NCBI RefSeq assembly: GCF_000466165.1 | Contig: NZ_KE951406.1 | Coordinates: forward strand, 97,268-135,637 | Direction of reading: 5' to 3' | DNA: 38,370 nt | Origin: Actinobaculum sp. oral taxon 183 str. F0552 | GTDB lineage: Bacteria; Actinomycetota; Actinomycetes; Actinomycetales; Actinomycetaceae | Shown: one piece after another, positions 1 to 6,340 of the stretch | Layout of the letters: each line of letters begins with the position of its first letter | Position numbering within the stretch: the stretch's first letter is position 1 | Made by a program: the position numbers and the translations under genes | The notes under the pieces: generated by a model | The model's input: only the letters and a program-made list of their open reading frames with translations | What the model was told of the DNA's origin: nothing | Database searches by the model: none

Positions 1-252
1 GGTTTGGAGCGTCATGCGCTCGATCAGTTCGGTGCGCGGTCGGCTAATCCGTTCTTCGTCAAGGAGGCTGATGGTGACGCGGATTTCAAGAAGAGCGATT
101 ATCACTTGAAGGCGGGCAGTCCGGCTCGGGGGTCGGGGAAGGCTCTTCCGGCTGATGTGGCCAAGGCGATCGATCCGTCGGGCACGACGGTCAAGCCCAA
201 TGCGGCCGTGGACCGCGGAGCACTCGTCAACCCGATGATGAAGGCCCAGTGA
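1..252 (+). CDS. C-terminal fragment of a probable right-handed beta-helix protein (partial)
   Basis: The reading frame is open from the first base and stops at TGA 250-252, so only the last 83 codons are present and the true start lies outside the window. The tail carries the pattern SPARGSGKALPAD, then AIDPSGTT and VDRGAL, which resembles the closing turns of secreted parallel beta-helix proteins (pectate-lyase-like fold), where a glycine-rich repeat is followed by a D(I/R)GA motif. Such proteins commonly bind or cut polysaccharides outside the cell. Enzyme activity cannot be judged because the catalytic region is missing. A strong hairpin follows at 293-323. Confidence 0.5.
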   Translation, partial: GLERHALDQFGARSANPFFVKEADGDADFKKSDYHLKAGSPARGSGKALPADVAKAIDPSGTTVKPNAAVDRGALVNPMMKAQ

Positions 253-260
253 CGACGGAC

Positions 261-323
261 GTCCCTATGCCCATAGGGACGGACATTCGAAAGGCGGTCC
301 CCGGGCTAAGCCCGGGGACCGCC
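261..323. terminator. Tandem hairpins, probable bidirectional terminator
   Basis: Two inverted repeats lie between the convergent partial gene and cysE. The first has an 8-bp stem (261-268 with 273-280). The second has a perfect 14-bp GC-rich stem (293-306 with 310-323) and a 3-nt TAA loop. Position and strength suggest termination of both genes. There is no clear U-run, as is common in GC-rich actinobacteria. Confidence 0.65.
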
Positions 324-339
324 GTCTCCTCGGTTCGAG

Positions 340-921
340 TCAGATGTAGATCGCGGGGTCGATGGAGAAGACGTCGTCCGCCTTGCGCTCGTGAAGCCTG
401 GCGGGAACGCCCACCGCCGTGGTATTGGCGGGGACGTCCTTGACAACGACCGCGTTCGCGCCTACGTGTGCGCCCTCGCCGAGGGTGATCGGCCCGAGGA
501 TCTTCGCGCCGGCGCCTACGACGACTCCGTCGCCGAGCGTCGGATGGCGTTTCGTGGCCTCCAACGACGTCCCACCCAGTGTGACGCCGTGATAGAGCAT
601 GCAGTCGTCGCCGACCTCCGCCGTTTCGCCGATGACCACGCCCATGCCGTGGTCGATGAAGAACCGCCGCCCGATGGTCGCCCCGGGATGGATTTCGATC
701 CCCGTGACCGCCCGCACCGCTTGGGAGACGAACCGGGCTGGAAGCCGCAGCCTGGGCGAGCGCTTCCACATCGCGTGAGCGAGGCGGTGGCCCCACACCG
801 CGTGGATGCCCGGGTAGCACAGAACGACCTCGAGGGCCGACCTGACCGCCGGGTCGTGTTCGCGGGCGGCGCGAACGTCTTCGCGAGCGCGCTCGATGAA
901 GTGCGGCAGCCGAAGTGCCAT
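340..921 (-). CDS. cysE: Serine O-acetyltransferase
   Basis: Transfers acetyl from acetyl-CoA to L-serine, giving O-acetylserine, the substrate of CysK; cytoplasmic, first step of cysteine synthesis. The 193-residue protein has the short bacterial form: a helical N-terminal part (about 1-70) followed by left-handed beta-helix hexapeptide repeats (about 75-170), with the family motif [16 protein letters not shown] holding the active-site His. The last residues are DPAIYI. A C-terminal Ile is what known CysE proteins insert into the CysK active site to form the cysteine synthase complex. The ATG at 921 is preceded by AAGAGGA at good spacing. It lies downstream of cysK on the same strand, but a hairpin (1038-1081) and a -10-like box (1004-1009) between them suggest its own promoter. 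Confidence 0.93.
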   Translation of the reverse strand: MALRLPHFIERAREDVRAAREHDPAVRSALEVVLCYPGIHAVWGHRLAHAMWKRSPRLRLPARFVSQAVRAVTGIEIHPGATIGRRFFIDHGMGVVIGETAEVGDDCMLYHGVTLGGTSLEATKRHPTLGDGVVVGAGAKILGPITLGEGAHVGANAVVVKDVPANTTAVGVPARLHERKADDVFSIDPAIYI

Positions 922-1003
922 CGATGATCCTCTTTTCGCCTAACCTGAGCCCGGCGGGTCCGAACCGGAGGGTCGGGCCCGCATGCGGACGTGACGTGTA
1001 CCG

Positions 1004-1009
1004 ACTATA
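1004..1009 (-). promoter_or_regulatory. Candidate cysE -10 box
   Basis: The minus strand reads TATAGT here, a good match to TATAAT, about 85 bases upstream of the cysE start and just past the hairpin that ends cysK. No good -35 is visible at 17-18 bases. The surrounding ACTATAGT is palindromic, so direction is not decided by this box alone. Confidence 0.35.
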
Positions 1010-1037
1010 GTCCGCGAGGCCGCCTCCCCATCGTCTG

Positions 1038-1081
1038 CCGAGCCGGGGCGGACAAGCGGACGCAGGCCCGCCCCGGCTCGG
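1038..1081 (-). terminator. Hairpin between cysK and cysE
   Basis: A perfect 14-bp GC-rich inverted repeat (1038-1051 with 1068-1081) with a 16-nt loop, 15 bases past the cysK stop. It probably ends the cysK transcript and separates it from cysE. Confidence 0.6.
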
Positions 1082-1095
1082 AGCGGCGAAGCGGA

Positions 1096-2031
1096 TCAGT
1101 CGACGAGTCCTGCGAACAGCGGAGTCGACAGATAGCGCTCGCCGAAGTCGGGAACGATCGCGACGATCGTCTTCCCCTCGGCCTCGGGGCGTTGCGCGAC
1201 CTCGACGGCGGCTGCGAGGGCCGCGCCCGAGGATATGCCGACGAGCAGTCCCTCCTCGGTAGCGGCTCGTCGAGCTGTGGCGATGGCCGTCTCGGAGGGG
1301 ACGGCGATGACTTCGTCGTACAGATCGGTATCGAGGACATCGGGGACGAAATTGGCGCCGAGGCCTTGGATCTTGTGAGGACCCGCAGTGCCTTCGGAGA
1401 GCAGCGGCGACTCCGCCGGTTCGACGGCGACGAGCTTGACGCCGGGCTTGTGGCGGCGCAGCGCGCTGCCGGTGCCCGTGATCGTCCCGCCGGTGCCGAC
1501 GCCTGAGACGAGGTAGTCGACGTCGCCCTCCGTGTCCTGCCAGATCTCCTCGCCCGTCGTGCGCTCGTGAACGGCGGGGTTGGCGGGGTTGGCGAACTGG
1601 GAGGCGAGAATCGCGCCGGGAGTCTGAGCGACGATGTCCTCGGCCCTCTCCACGGCGCCGCGCATGCCCTGGGCGGGTTCGGTCAGGATGAGCTCGGCGC
1701 CGAAGGCGCGCAGAAGCGCACGCCGTTCCCTCGACATGGACGAAGGCATGGTCAGGATGACCTTGTAGCCGCGCGCGGCGCCCACCCAGGCCAATCCGAT
1801 GCCGGTGTTGCCGGAGGTGGCCTCGACGATCGTTCCGCCGGCGGGCAGCCGGCCGGAGGCCACCGCGGCGTCGATGATCGCGACGGCTATGCGGTCCTTG
1901 ACGGAATTGGCGGGGTTGTAGAATTCGAGCTTGGCCAGCACGACGGCCTTCGCTCCCTCGGCTAGGCGGTTGATGCGGACGAGCGGGGTTCTCCCAACGA
2001 GCTCGGTGGCGTCGGCGTAGATTCTGGACAT
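1096..2031 (-). CDS. cysK: Cysteine synthase (O-acetylserine sulfhydrylase)
   Basis: PLP enzyme that makes L-cysteine from O-acetylserine and sulfide. The 311-residue length is normal. PLP lysine is in NPANSVKDR (about residue 44), the substrate loop is TSGNTGIG (about 70-77), and the phosphate loop is [10 protein letters not shown] (about 177-186). The frame is open further upstream, but the ATG at 2031 is chosen because family homology begins at [16 protein letters not shown] and it has AGGAGAG five bases ahead. That Shine-Dalgarno is perfectly complementary over 10 nt to part of a Cys-rich leader ORF at 2150-2206, so cysK is probably controlled by cysteine supply at translation. It pairs with the nearby cysE product in the pathway. 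Confidence 0.95.
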   Translation of the reverse strand: MSRIYADATELVGRTPLVRINRLAEGAKAVVLAKLEFYNPANSVKDRIAVAIIDAAVASGRLPAGGTIVEATSGNTGIGLAWVGAARGYKVILTMPSSMSRERRALLRAFGAELILTEPAQGMRGAVERAEDIVAQTPGAILASQFANPANPAVHERTTGEEIWQDTEGDVDYLVSGVGTGGTITGTGSALRRHKPGVKLVAVEPAESPLLSEGTAGPHKIQGLGANFVPDVLDTDLYDEVIAVPSETAIATARRAATEEGLLVGISSGAALAAAVEVAQRPEAEGKTIVAIVPDFGERYLSTPLFAGLVD

Positions 2032-2035
2032 GTGT

Positions 2036-2206
2036 CTCTCCTGTGAACGGTTGAATGTGGAAGCGTTAATCCGAGGCGCGACGGGCGCCGCGCGATGGAT
2101 GGACGAGCGTCGAGAGCGTGCGCCGTGCGCACCACGAAAGCCCGACGCTCTAGAGACACAGACGACAGGGAGCACAGGAGAGGGGCGTGTCGGCGGTGTT
2201 GGCCAT
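2036..2206 (-). promoter_or_regulatory. Putative cysteine-responsive translational attenuator of cysK
   Basis: On the RNA (minus strand) the order is: leader ORF (2206-2150), 8-bp stem starting at its stop codon (2150-2143 with 2112-2105), inner 6-bp hairpin (2132-2127 with 2123-2118, 3-nt loop), then the cysK Shine-Dalgarno. The segment CUCUCCUGUG (2182-2173), covering leader codons Leu9-Ser10-Cys11, is an exact 10-nt complement of CACAGGAGAG (2045-2036), which contains the whole cysK ribosome-binding site. Inference: with ample cysteine, ribosomes finish the leader and the two segments pair, hiding the site. With low cysteine, a ribosome paused at Cys11 or Cys14 covers the first segment and frees cysK. 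Cys-rich upstream ORFs acting this way are known from mycobacteria; this one is read from sequence only. Confidence 0.65.
2150..2206 (-). CDS. Cys-rich leader peptide upstream of cysK
   Basis: An 18-codon [21 protein letters not shown], followed by TAG. Three of its last eight residues are cysteine, at positions 11, 14 and 17, all encoded by TGT, which is unusual in this GC-rich genome where TGC would be expected. The ATG at 2206 has AAAGGA seven bases upstream, as strong a ribosome-binding site as those of real genes nearby. The stop codon sits at the foot of a hairpin, and the ORF ends 118 bases before cysK. The peptide itself is probably unimportant; translation of its Cys codons is the likely signal. 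Confidence 0.65.
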   Translation of the reverse strand: MANTADTPLSCAPCRLCL

Positions 2207-2386
2207 CTCCTCGTCCTTTCTCCGTGTCGCATTGCGGATTCGCCGTTGCGTGACCCTCTCGGCAAGGAAAACGTTCGCACACTTCCGCGAGCTCTGTCCA
2301 GCGGATCCGCATTGCGGTCGCCCTCGGCGAATCGGGGACGGAGGCGGACCGCGCTCCCTGAGCTCGACAGGGGAAAGCCGACCGGA

Positions 2387-3061
2387 TCAGCCGATGACGG
2401 CACGGCCCGCGCGGACTCGGCCTGCGGGCCGCTCGACCAGTCGCGTGCCGCCCTCCAGGACGCCTACGGATCCGGACGAGAGCCGGGAAACGAGGGACGA
2501 CAGGCGCTCGCCTTCGTCGCAGACGACGGTCACCCGCACGCCTTCGGCCCGGTAGTCGGGCTCGGCCGCGAAGCCCGCTGCGCTCAGTTCGGCCAGGTAG
2601 CGCCCCGCGTCGGCGTGCGGGAGGAGCGCATTCCACACCGGTAGGCGCTCCCGGGTCACAAGAGGCGCGTCTTCGAGGCATTCGCGCACTGCGTCGGAGT
2701 AGGCTCGGACGAGCCCGCCGGTGCCCAGGAGCGTGCCGCCGAAATACCTGGTGACGACGGCTACGACGTCGACGATCCCCGTTCCCGCCAGGACGTCGAG
2801 CATCGGACGCCCGGCCGTTCCGGAGGGTTCGCCGTCGTCGGAGGAGTGGGAGACGGGAAGCGCCCCGGGCGTCGAGACGATGAACGCCGCGCAGTGATGT
2901 CTGGCGTCGGGCATGGCCGAACGCCGTGCCGAGATGACCTCGCGGGCCTCCTCGGGGCTCCCGGCTCTGGCGACCAGGGCGAGGAATCGGGATCGCCTGA
3001 TCTCGAGCTCATGGGTGAGGAGGGCGCCGGCGGGCAGCAGAAGGTCGCTCACATGCACCAT
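2387..3061 (-). CDS. yigZ: YigZ/IMPACT family protein (UPF0029)
   Basis: A 224-residue cytoplasmic protein. The N-terminal domain (about 20-130) has the IMPACT/YigZ signature: [21 protein letters not shown], then [24 protein letters not shown] and [26 protein letters not shown]. The C-terminal domain (about 140-205) matches the ferredoxin-like DUF1949 fold. Family members are linked to translation control under stress (eukaryotic IMPACT acts against GCN2 activation); the bacterial role is not well defined. The start is the ATG at 3061, where homology begins; the ribosome-binding site (GGATGG) is weak. It stands 180 bases upstream of the cysK leader ORF and is divergent from rpsN. Confidence 0.85.
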   Translation of the reverse strand: MVHVSDLLLPAGALLTHELEIRRSRFLALVARAGSPEEAREVISARRSAMPDARHHCAAFIVSTPGALPVSHSSDDGEPSGTAGRPMLDVLAGTGIVDVVAVVTRYFGGTLLGTGGLVRAYSDAVRECLEDAPLVTRERLPVWNALLPHADAGRYLAELSAAGFAAEPDYRAEGVRVTVVCDEGERLSSLVSRLSSGSVGVLEGGTRLVERPAGRVRAGRAVIG

Positions 3062-3158
3062 TATCCATCCATGGGATCCCGCCTGTAGGATCCCTGCGAC
3101 CTCCGGCTTCCCGTCGGGCGGGACGAGCGGCGGCCGTGCCGTCCCGGATCGCGAGGCA

Positions 3159-3188
3159 TTGACTCCGCGCGGACCGTGCCCATAGAAT
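3159..3188 (+). promoter_or_regulatory. Promoter of rpsN
   Basis: TTGACT (3159-3164), 18-base spacer, TAGAAT (3183-3188): a good sigma-70-type match, 38 bases before the rpsN start. No convincing Zur palindrome overlaps it. Confidence 0.6.
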
Positions 3189-3226
3189 TTTCCATCGAAC
3201 CGCCAGCCGAAGTTAGAAAGAATCAC

Positions 3227-3532
3227 ATGGCCAAGAAGTCGAAGATCGCGCGCAACAGACAGCGAGAGGCCGTCGTCGCCCGGTACGCAGAACGCCGGGC
3301 GAAGCTGAAGAAAGCGTCCGTGGACGTCAACCTCACGCAGGCCGAGCGAGACGCCGCCATGGCTCAACTCCATAAACTGCCGCGGGACGCCTCGCCCGTG
3401 CGCCTTCGCAACCGCGACGCCGAGGACGGACGCCCTCGCGGCTATCTTCGTAAATTCGGCCTATCTCGCGTGCGTCTGCGCCAGATGGCCAATGACGGCG
3501 AACTCCCGGGTGTGACTAAGTCCTCCTGGTGA
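3227..3532 (+). CDS. rpsN: 30S ribosomal protein S14, zinc-independent (C-) form
   Basis: A 101-residue S14 of the small-subunit head. The C-terminal signature [20 protein letters not shown] is clear (rough residues 73-92). It has no cysteine at all, so it is the long form lacking the CXXC zinc ribbon of the short S14. In many actinobacteria such C- forms are paralogues made under zinc shortage via Zur, though in some genomes the C- form is the only copy; the window cannot tell which. The ATG at 3227 has AGAAAG upstream. It is followed 135 bases later by a cysteine-free L32. Confidence 0.93.
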   Translation: MAKKSKIARNRQREAVVARYAERRAKLKKASVDVNLTQAERDAAMAQLHKLPRDASPVRLRNRDAEDGRPRGYLRKFGLSRVRLRQMANDGELPGVTKSSW

Positions 3533-3558
3533 TCCGGGCGTCCGACCGGCTTCCGGAA

Positions 3559-3587
3559 TGACGGCGGTGGCTTCCGTCGGGTAGTCT
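3559..3587 (+). promoter_or_regulatory. Candidate promoter of rpmF
   Basis: TGACGG (3559-3564), 17 bases, TAGTCT (3582-3587), about 80 bases before rpmF. The match is moderate; rpmF could also be read through from rpsN since no strong terminator separates them. Confidence 0.4.
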
Positions 3588-3667
3588 TTTTCCCTGTGTG
3601 TGGGCGATCGTCCGCGCGATGTCCATTGAGTCGCCATGGCGGCCCAGTATCGAGAGGAGCGGTAGCA

Positions 3668-3832
3668 ATGGCAGTACCCAAACGGAAGATGTCCCGCAGC
3701 AATACGCGCTCTCGCCGTTCCCAGTGGAAGGCACAGCTCACCGAGCTTCAGACCGTCCGCGTTCAGGGCCGCGACGTGCGCATTCCCCGTAGGCTCGTGA
3801 AAGCCTACAAAGCCGGACTCATCTCCGACTGA
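3668..3832 (+). CDS. rpmF: 50S ribosomal protein L32, cysteine-free form
   Basis: A 54-residue protein with the typical L32 start [20 protein letters not shown]. The C-terminal zinc-binding cysteines of the C+ form are absent; the protein ends [14 protein letters not shown]. Part of the large subunit near the peptidyl transferase region. GAGAGGAG lies about 9 bases before the ATG. Its pairing with a cysteine-free S14 makes a zinc-sparing ribosomal protein pair. A hairpin follows at 3848-3877. Confidence 0.92.
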   Translation: MAVPKRKMSRSNTRSRRSQWKAQLTELQTVRVQGRDVRIPRRLVKAYKAGLISD

Positions 3833-3847
3833 TCGGAGATCTTCGCA

Positions 3848-3877
3848 GGGAAGGACCCGGGCCTCCGGGGCCTTCCC
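3848..3877 (+). terminator. Terminator after rpmF
   Basis: GGGAAGG (3848-3854) pairs with CCTTCCC (3871-3877), with an inner CCCGG/CCGGG stem around a GCCT loop, followed by CTTTGCTTGCTCTTT, which is T-rich. Confidence 0.75.
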
Positions 3878-4102
3878 CTTTGCTTGCTCTTTCAGTGTTC
3901 CGCCGATCCGCCCCCTGCTCCGGGCCACGGCCTCGCACGCGCCTTCGTCGCCCCGCTCGGTTGGCGCACCGCCTTCCACCGTAGGCTCCGTCGGCGGTGA
4001 AGCGGTCCCTCGCCGGCGTTCGAGCGGCGCGCACGCCTGTCTCCCCTTCATCGGCGAATGGGCGCGATAACCTGGTGCCTCGTAGTGAATAGGAGGTACC
4101 CC

Positions 4103-6340
4103 GTGCGCCTGACGAAGCTTGCCGGAATCCTTGCCGTGTCGACGAAGAGGGCTTTCCGCCCCGCTCCCGCTCCACCCGACGCGCCGCTGCCGGAGCGTTC
4201 GAAGCGGACGACTGCGGCGGCCAGCGGGGCGGCCGCTCTCGCCTCGTTCCTGGGAGACGCTCCGGGTGACTGCGCGCCTGCCGCCCTTCTGCATGCGCTG
4301 TGCTTCGAACCGACGGTCGACTTGCTCTCCGATCCGGCCGTTCCCGTCCCCGTTGCGGGGCTCGTCGTGTCCGATCAGCAGTGGGAGCTCGCCGAGCCGG
4401 TGGCCATCGGCTCGGCGGTGACAGTGGACGTCCAGCTCGCCTCGATCGTCCGCGATTCCTCGTCGACGAGTCTGTTCGTCCGCGCAAGGATCCGATGCGC
4501 AGACCGCCCGGTCTACCGGGAGGTGACCGTGTACGTCGCCAGGAAGGCCGGGGGAGAGGCCTACGAGGTAGGGCGGACTCCTCGGATCGAGGTTCTCGAC
4601 CACCGCCGGGCCTACGGAACCAATGCGTCGGGACGCCTGGACATCGGGCAGAACGCCGCCGTGTCCTCTAGGGTCTTCCGGGTGGCCGATTCGCGGCGAT
4701 GGGCGCGGATCACAGGCGACGCCAATCCCATCCACACGTCGTCCCTCGCCGCCAAGGCCTTCGGCTACCGCAAGGCGGTGCTCCACGGGGCCGCCGTCGA
4801 CGCCTGGATGGCCCACGAGGCCGGGCTCGACGGAGCGGCGCCCTGTTCGGGCGGCACGCACTTCCGCGCTCCTGCGCTTCTGCCCGCCCATTGCGAACTC
4901 GTCCGACTTGGGGCGGAGGATTTCGCCGTCGTCGATCGGGACAGCGGACGCGATCTCGTGCACGCCAGGCTCACCGGCGTGCCGGACGGCCGCGGCTCGG
5001 AGCGGGGGCTCGTCCTGCCGCGCGACGACGGCCGCCCCAGCTCGACTTTCCTGGGCAGAGGGATGGCCGCGGCCGCGGCCGCCAGGCACCCGAGAGCCCG
5101 CGCGGTCATCGAGGATGCGAAACCGTGGCGCCGCATGTACCGAACGGCCATGGCCGAATTGAGCGCGTGGGACGCTCCCGGCCGCGGCTCCTCCGGGGCC
5201 TGCGACGGGCTCGCCTTCCTTCACGAGAATCTGCGGTTCGCCGACGGCCGGCGCGCCTGCGAGGCGCGCATCGTCACACCGGCGCAGCGCGGGGACGTGA
5301 TCGACGGGACGGGTCGGGCAGTCCGCGAGCTGCGGGTGCCGATCGGCGGCCGAGACCTCGCCGGAGACGAACTCGTAGCCGAACTGCGCCGCTGGCAGGA
5401 GGACGGCCGGATCCGGCCCGGAGCCGTCGACGCGATCGCCGACGTCGTCGCCGACCCGAGCCACCTCGATCTGTCCGGATGGACGTTCGCCTGTCTGGGC
5501 GCGGGGGCGGAACTGTCCCCCGCGGCCCACCTTCTGGCGTGGGGAGCCGACGTCGCCGCCGTCGCGCGCTCTCCGCTGCCCGAGTTGGCCAGGCGGACCC
5601 CGCAGAGCGCGGGCCGTCTCCATCTTCCGCCTCAGCCACTGGACGTCGCCGCGGACCCCGAGACGAGTGCGGGATGGATCGCGAGCCTGCCTGGCCGGGT
5701 CGCCATCGTCGACACGCTCTACGCTCCGGGGGCGCGGTTCCTTCTCGCCGAGGCCGGAGCGGATGTCCTGGAACGTCTGGTCTGCCAGGCCCGCCCGGAG
5801 ACGGCCCTGGCGTGGTACGGCAGCCCCTCCGACGCGTACGCCCTGGACGTCCCCGTCCGCCGGGACTTCGGCAAGGGCGGCGCCGCGCGGGCGCTGAGCG
5901 TCTACGCCAGGGTTCGCAGGATCCATTCCTCGCGGCGAGGCGGCGTCTATCAGGGCCTCATCGACGTGCAGGGGCCGAACTACGCGGTCGCCAAGCGCAT
6001 CGGACGGTGGCGGGCCACCGTGGAACGGGAGACGGGGCGAACGGTCTCCTACAACATCGGCCCGATGTCGATGACCCGATCCGTCCTGGATGCGCGCGTC
6101 CTGCGCGCCGCATACGGCGGGCTGGCCCGGCTGGGGATGCCCGCCCTGCCCGCGAATGCGTCCGCGGCTCTCATGGCCGCTCTCCTCGCCTGGGACCTCA
6201 AGCACCCCGAAGCCGGACGCTCACCGGACTTCCTGACCGACAAGGCCATCGACTGCGGTTTGTTCGCCTGCCCCTACGAGCCCAACGGCCTCATGGGGTT
6301 CGCGGCCGTCCTCGGGGCGGACAGGGCGGTTCGGGACTAG
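4103..6340 (+). CDS. Double-hotdog MaoC-like hydratase fused to a Rossmann-like C-terminal domain
   Basis: A 745-residue protein. The start is GTG 4103, because a perfect AGGAGGT lies five bases ahead; an in-frame ATG 45 bases earlier has no such site. Residues about 55-150 look like the decayed first hotdog of a MaoC dimer-in-one-chain. About 190-290 is the second hotdog with the hydratase-2 motif ARITGDANPIH (Asp about 206, His about 211) and LHGAAVDAW. These enzymes hydrate enoyl-CoA or dehydrate 3-hydroxyacyl thioesters. After about 400 comes an unfamiliar region with a glycine-rich turn CLGAGAELSPAAHLLAWGADVAAVARS (about 464-490), suggesting nucleotide binding, and a tail motif NIGPMSMTRSVLDAR (about 662-676). 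I do not recognise this C-terminal family. One chain may couple dehydration to a redox step on fatty acyl chains; this is inference. Its stop overlaps that of the convergent MMPL gene. Confidence 0.8.
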   Translation: MRLTKLAGILAVSTKRAFRPAPAPPDAPLPERSKRTTAAASGAAALASFLGDAPGDCAPAALLHALCFEPTVDLLSDPAVPVPVAGLVVSDQQWELAEPVAIGSAVTVDVQLASIVRDSSSTSLFVRARIRCADRPVYREVTVYVARKAGGEAYEVGRTPRIEVLDHRRAYGTNASGRLDIGQNAAVSSRVFRVADSRRWARITGDANPIHTSSLAAKAFGYRKAVLHGAAVDAWMAHEAGLDGAAPCSGGTHFRAPALLPAHCELVRLGAEDFAVVDRDSGRDLVHARLTGVPDGRGSERGLVLPRDDGRPSSTFLGRGMAAAAAARHPRARAVIEDAKPWRRMYRTAMAELSAWDAPGRGSSGACDGLAFLHENLRFADGRRACEARIVTPAQRGDVIDGTGRAVRELRVPIGGRDLAGDELVAELRRWQEDGRIRPGAVDAIADVVADPSHLDLSGWTFACLGAGAELSPAAHLLAWGADVAAVARSPLPELARRTPQSAGRLHLPPQPLDVAADPETSAGWIASLPGRVAIVDTLYAPGARFLLAEAGADVLERLVCQARPETALAWYGSPSDAYALDVPVRRDFGKGGAARALSVYARVRRIHSSRRGGVYQGLIDVQGPNYAVAKRIGRWRATVERETGRTVSYNIGPMSMTRSVLDARVLRAAYGGLARLGMPALPANASAALMAALLAWDLKHPEAGRSPDFLTDKAIDCGLFACPYEPNGLMGFAAVLGADRAVRD

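Noticed and set aside
922-1003. Possible Cys leader ORF ahead of cysE
   Set aside because: A 14-codon ORF exists in the leader but contains no Cys codon and no good ribosome-binding site, so there is no support for attenuation there.
3165-3226. Zur box ahead of rpsN
   Set aside because: Only the loose AT patch GAATTTTCC was seen; no palindrome of the actinobacterial Zur type.
3461-6205. 914-codon minus-strand ORF opposite the S14, L32 and MaoC-fusion genes
   Set aside because: It runs antisense across three supported genes, has no domain, and its Arg/Gly/Pro-rich sequence is typical of GC-rich shadow frames.
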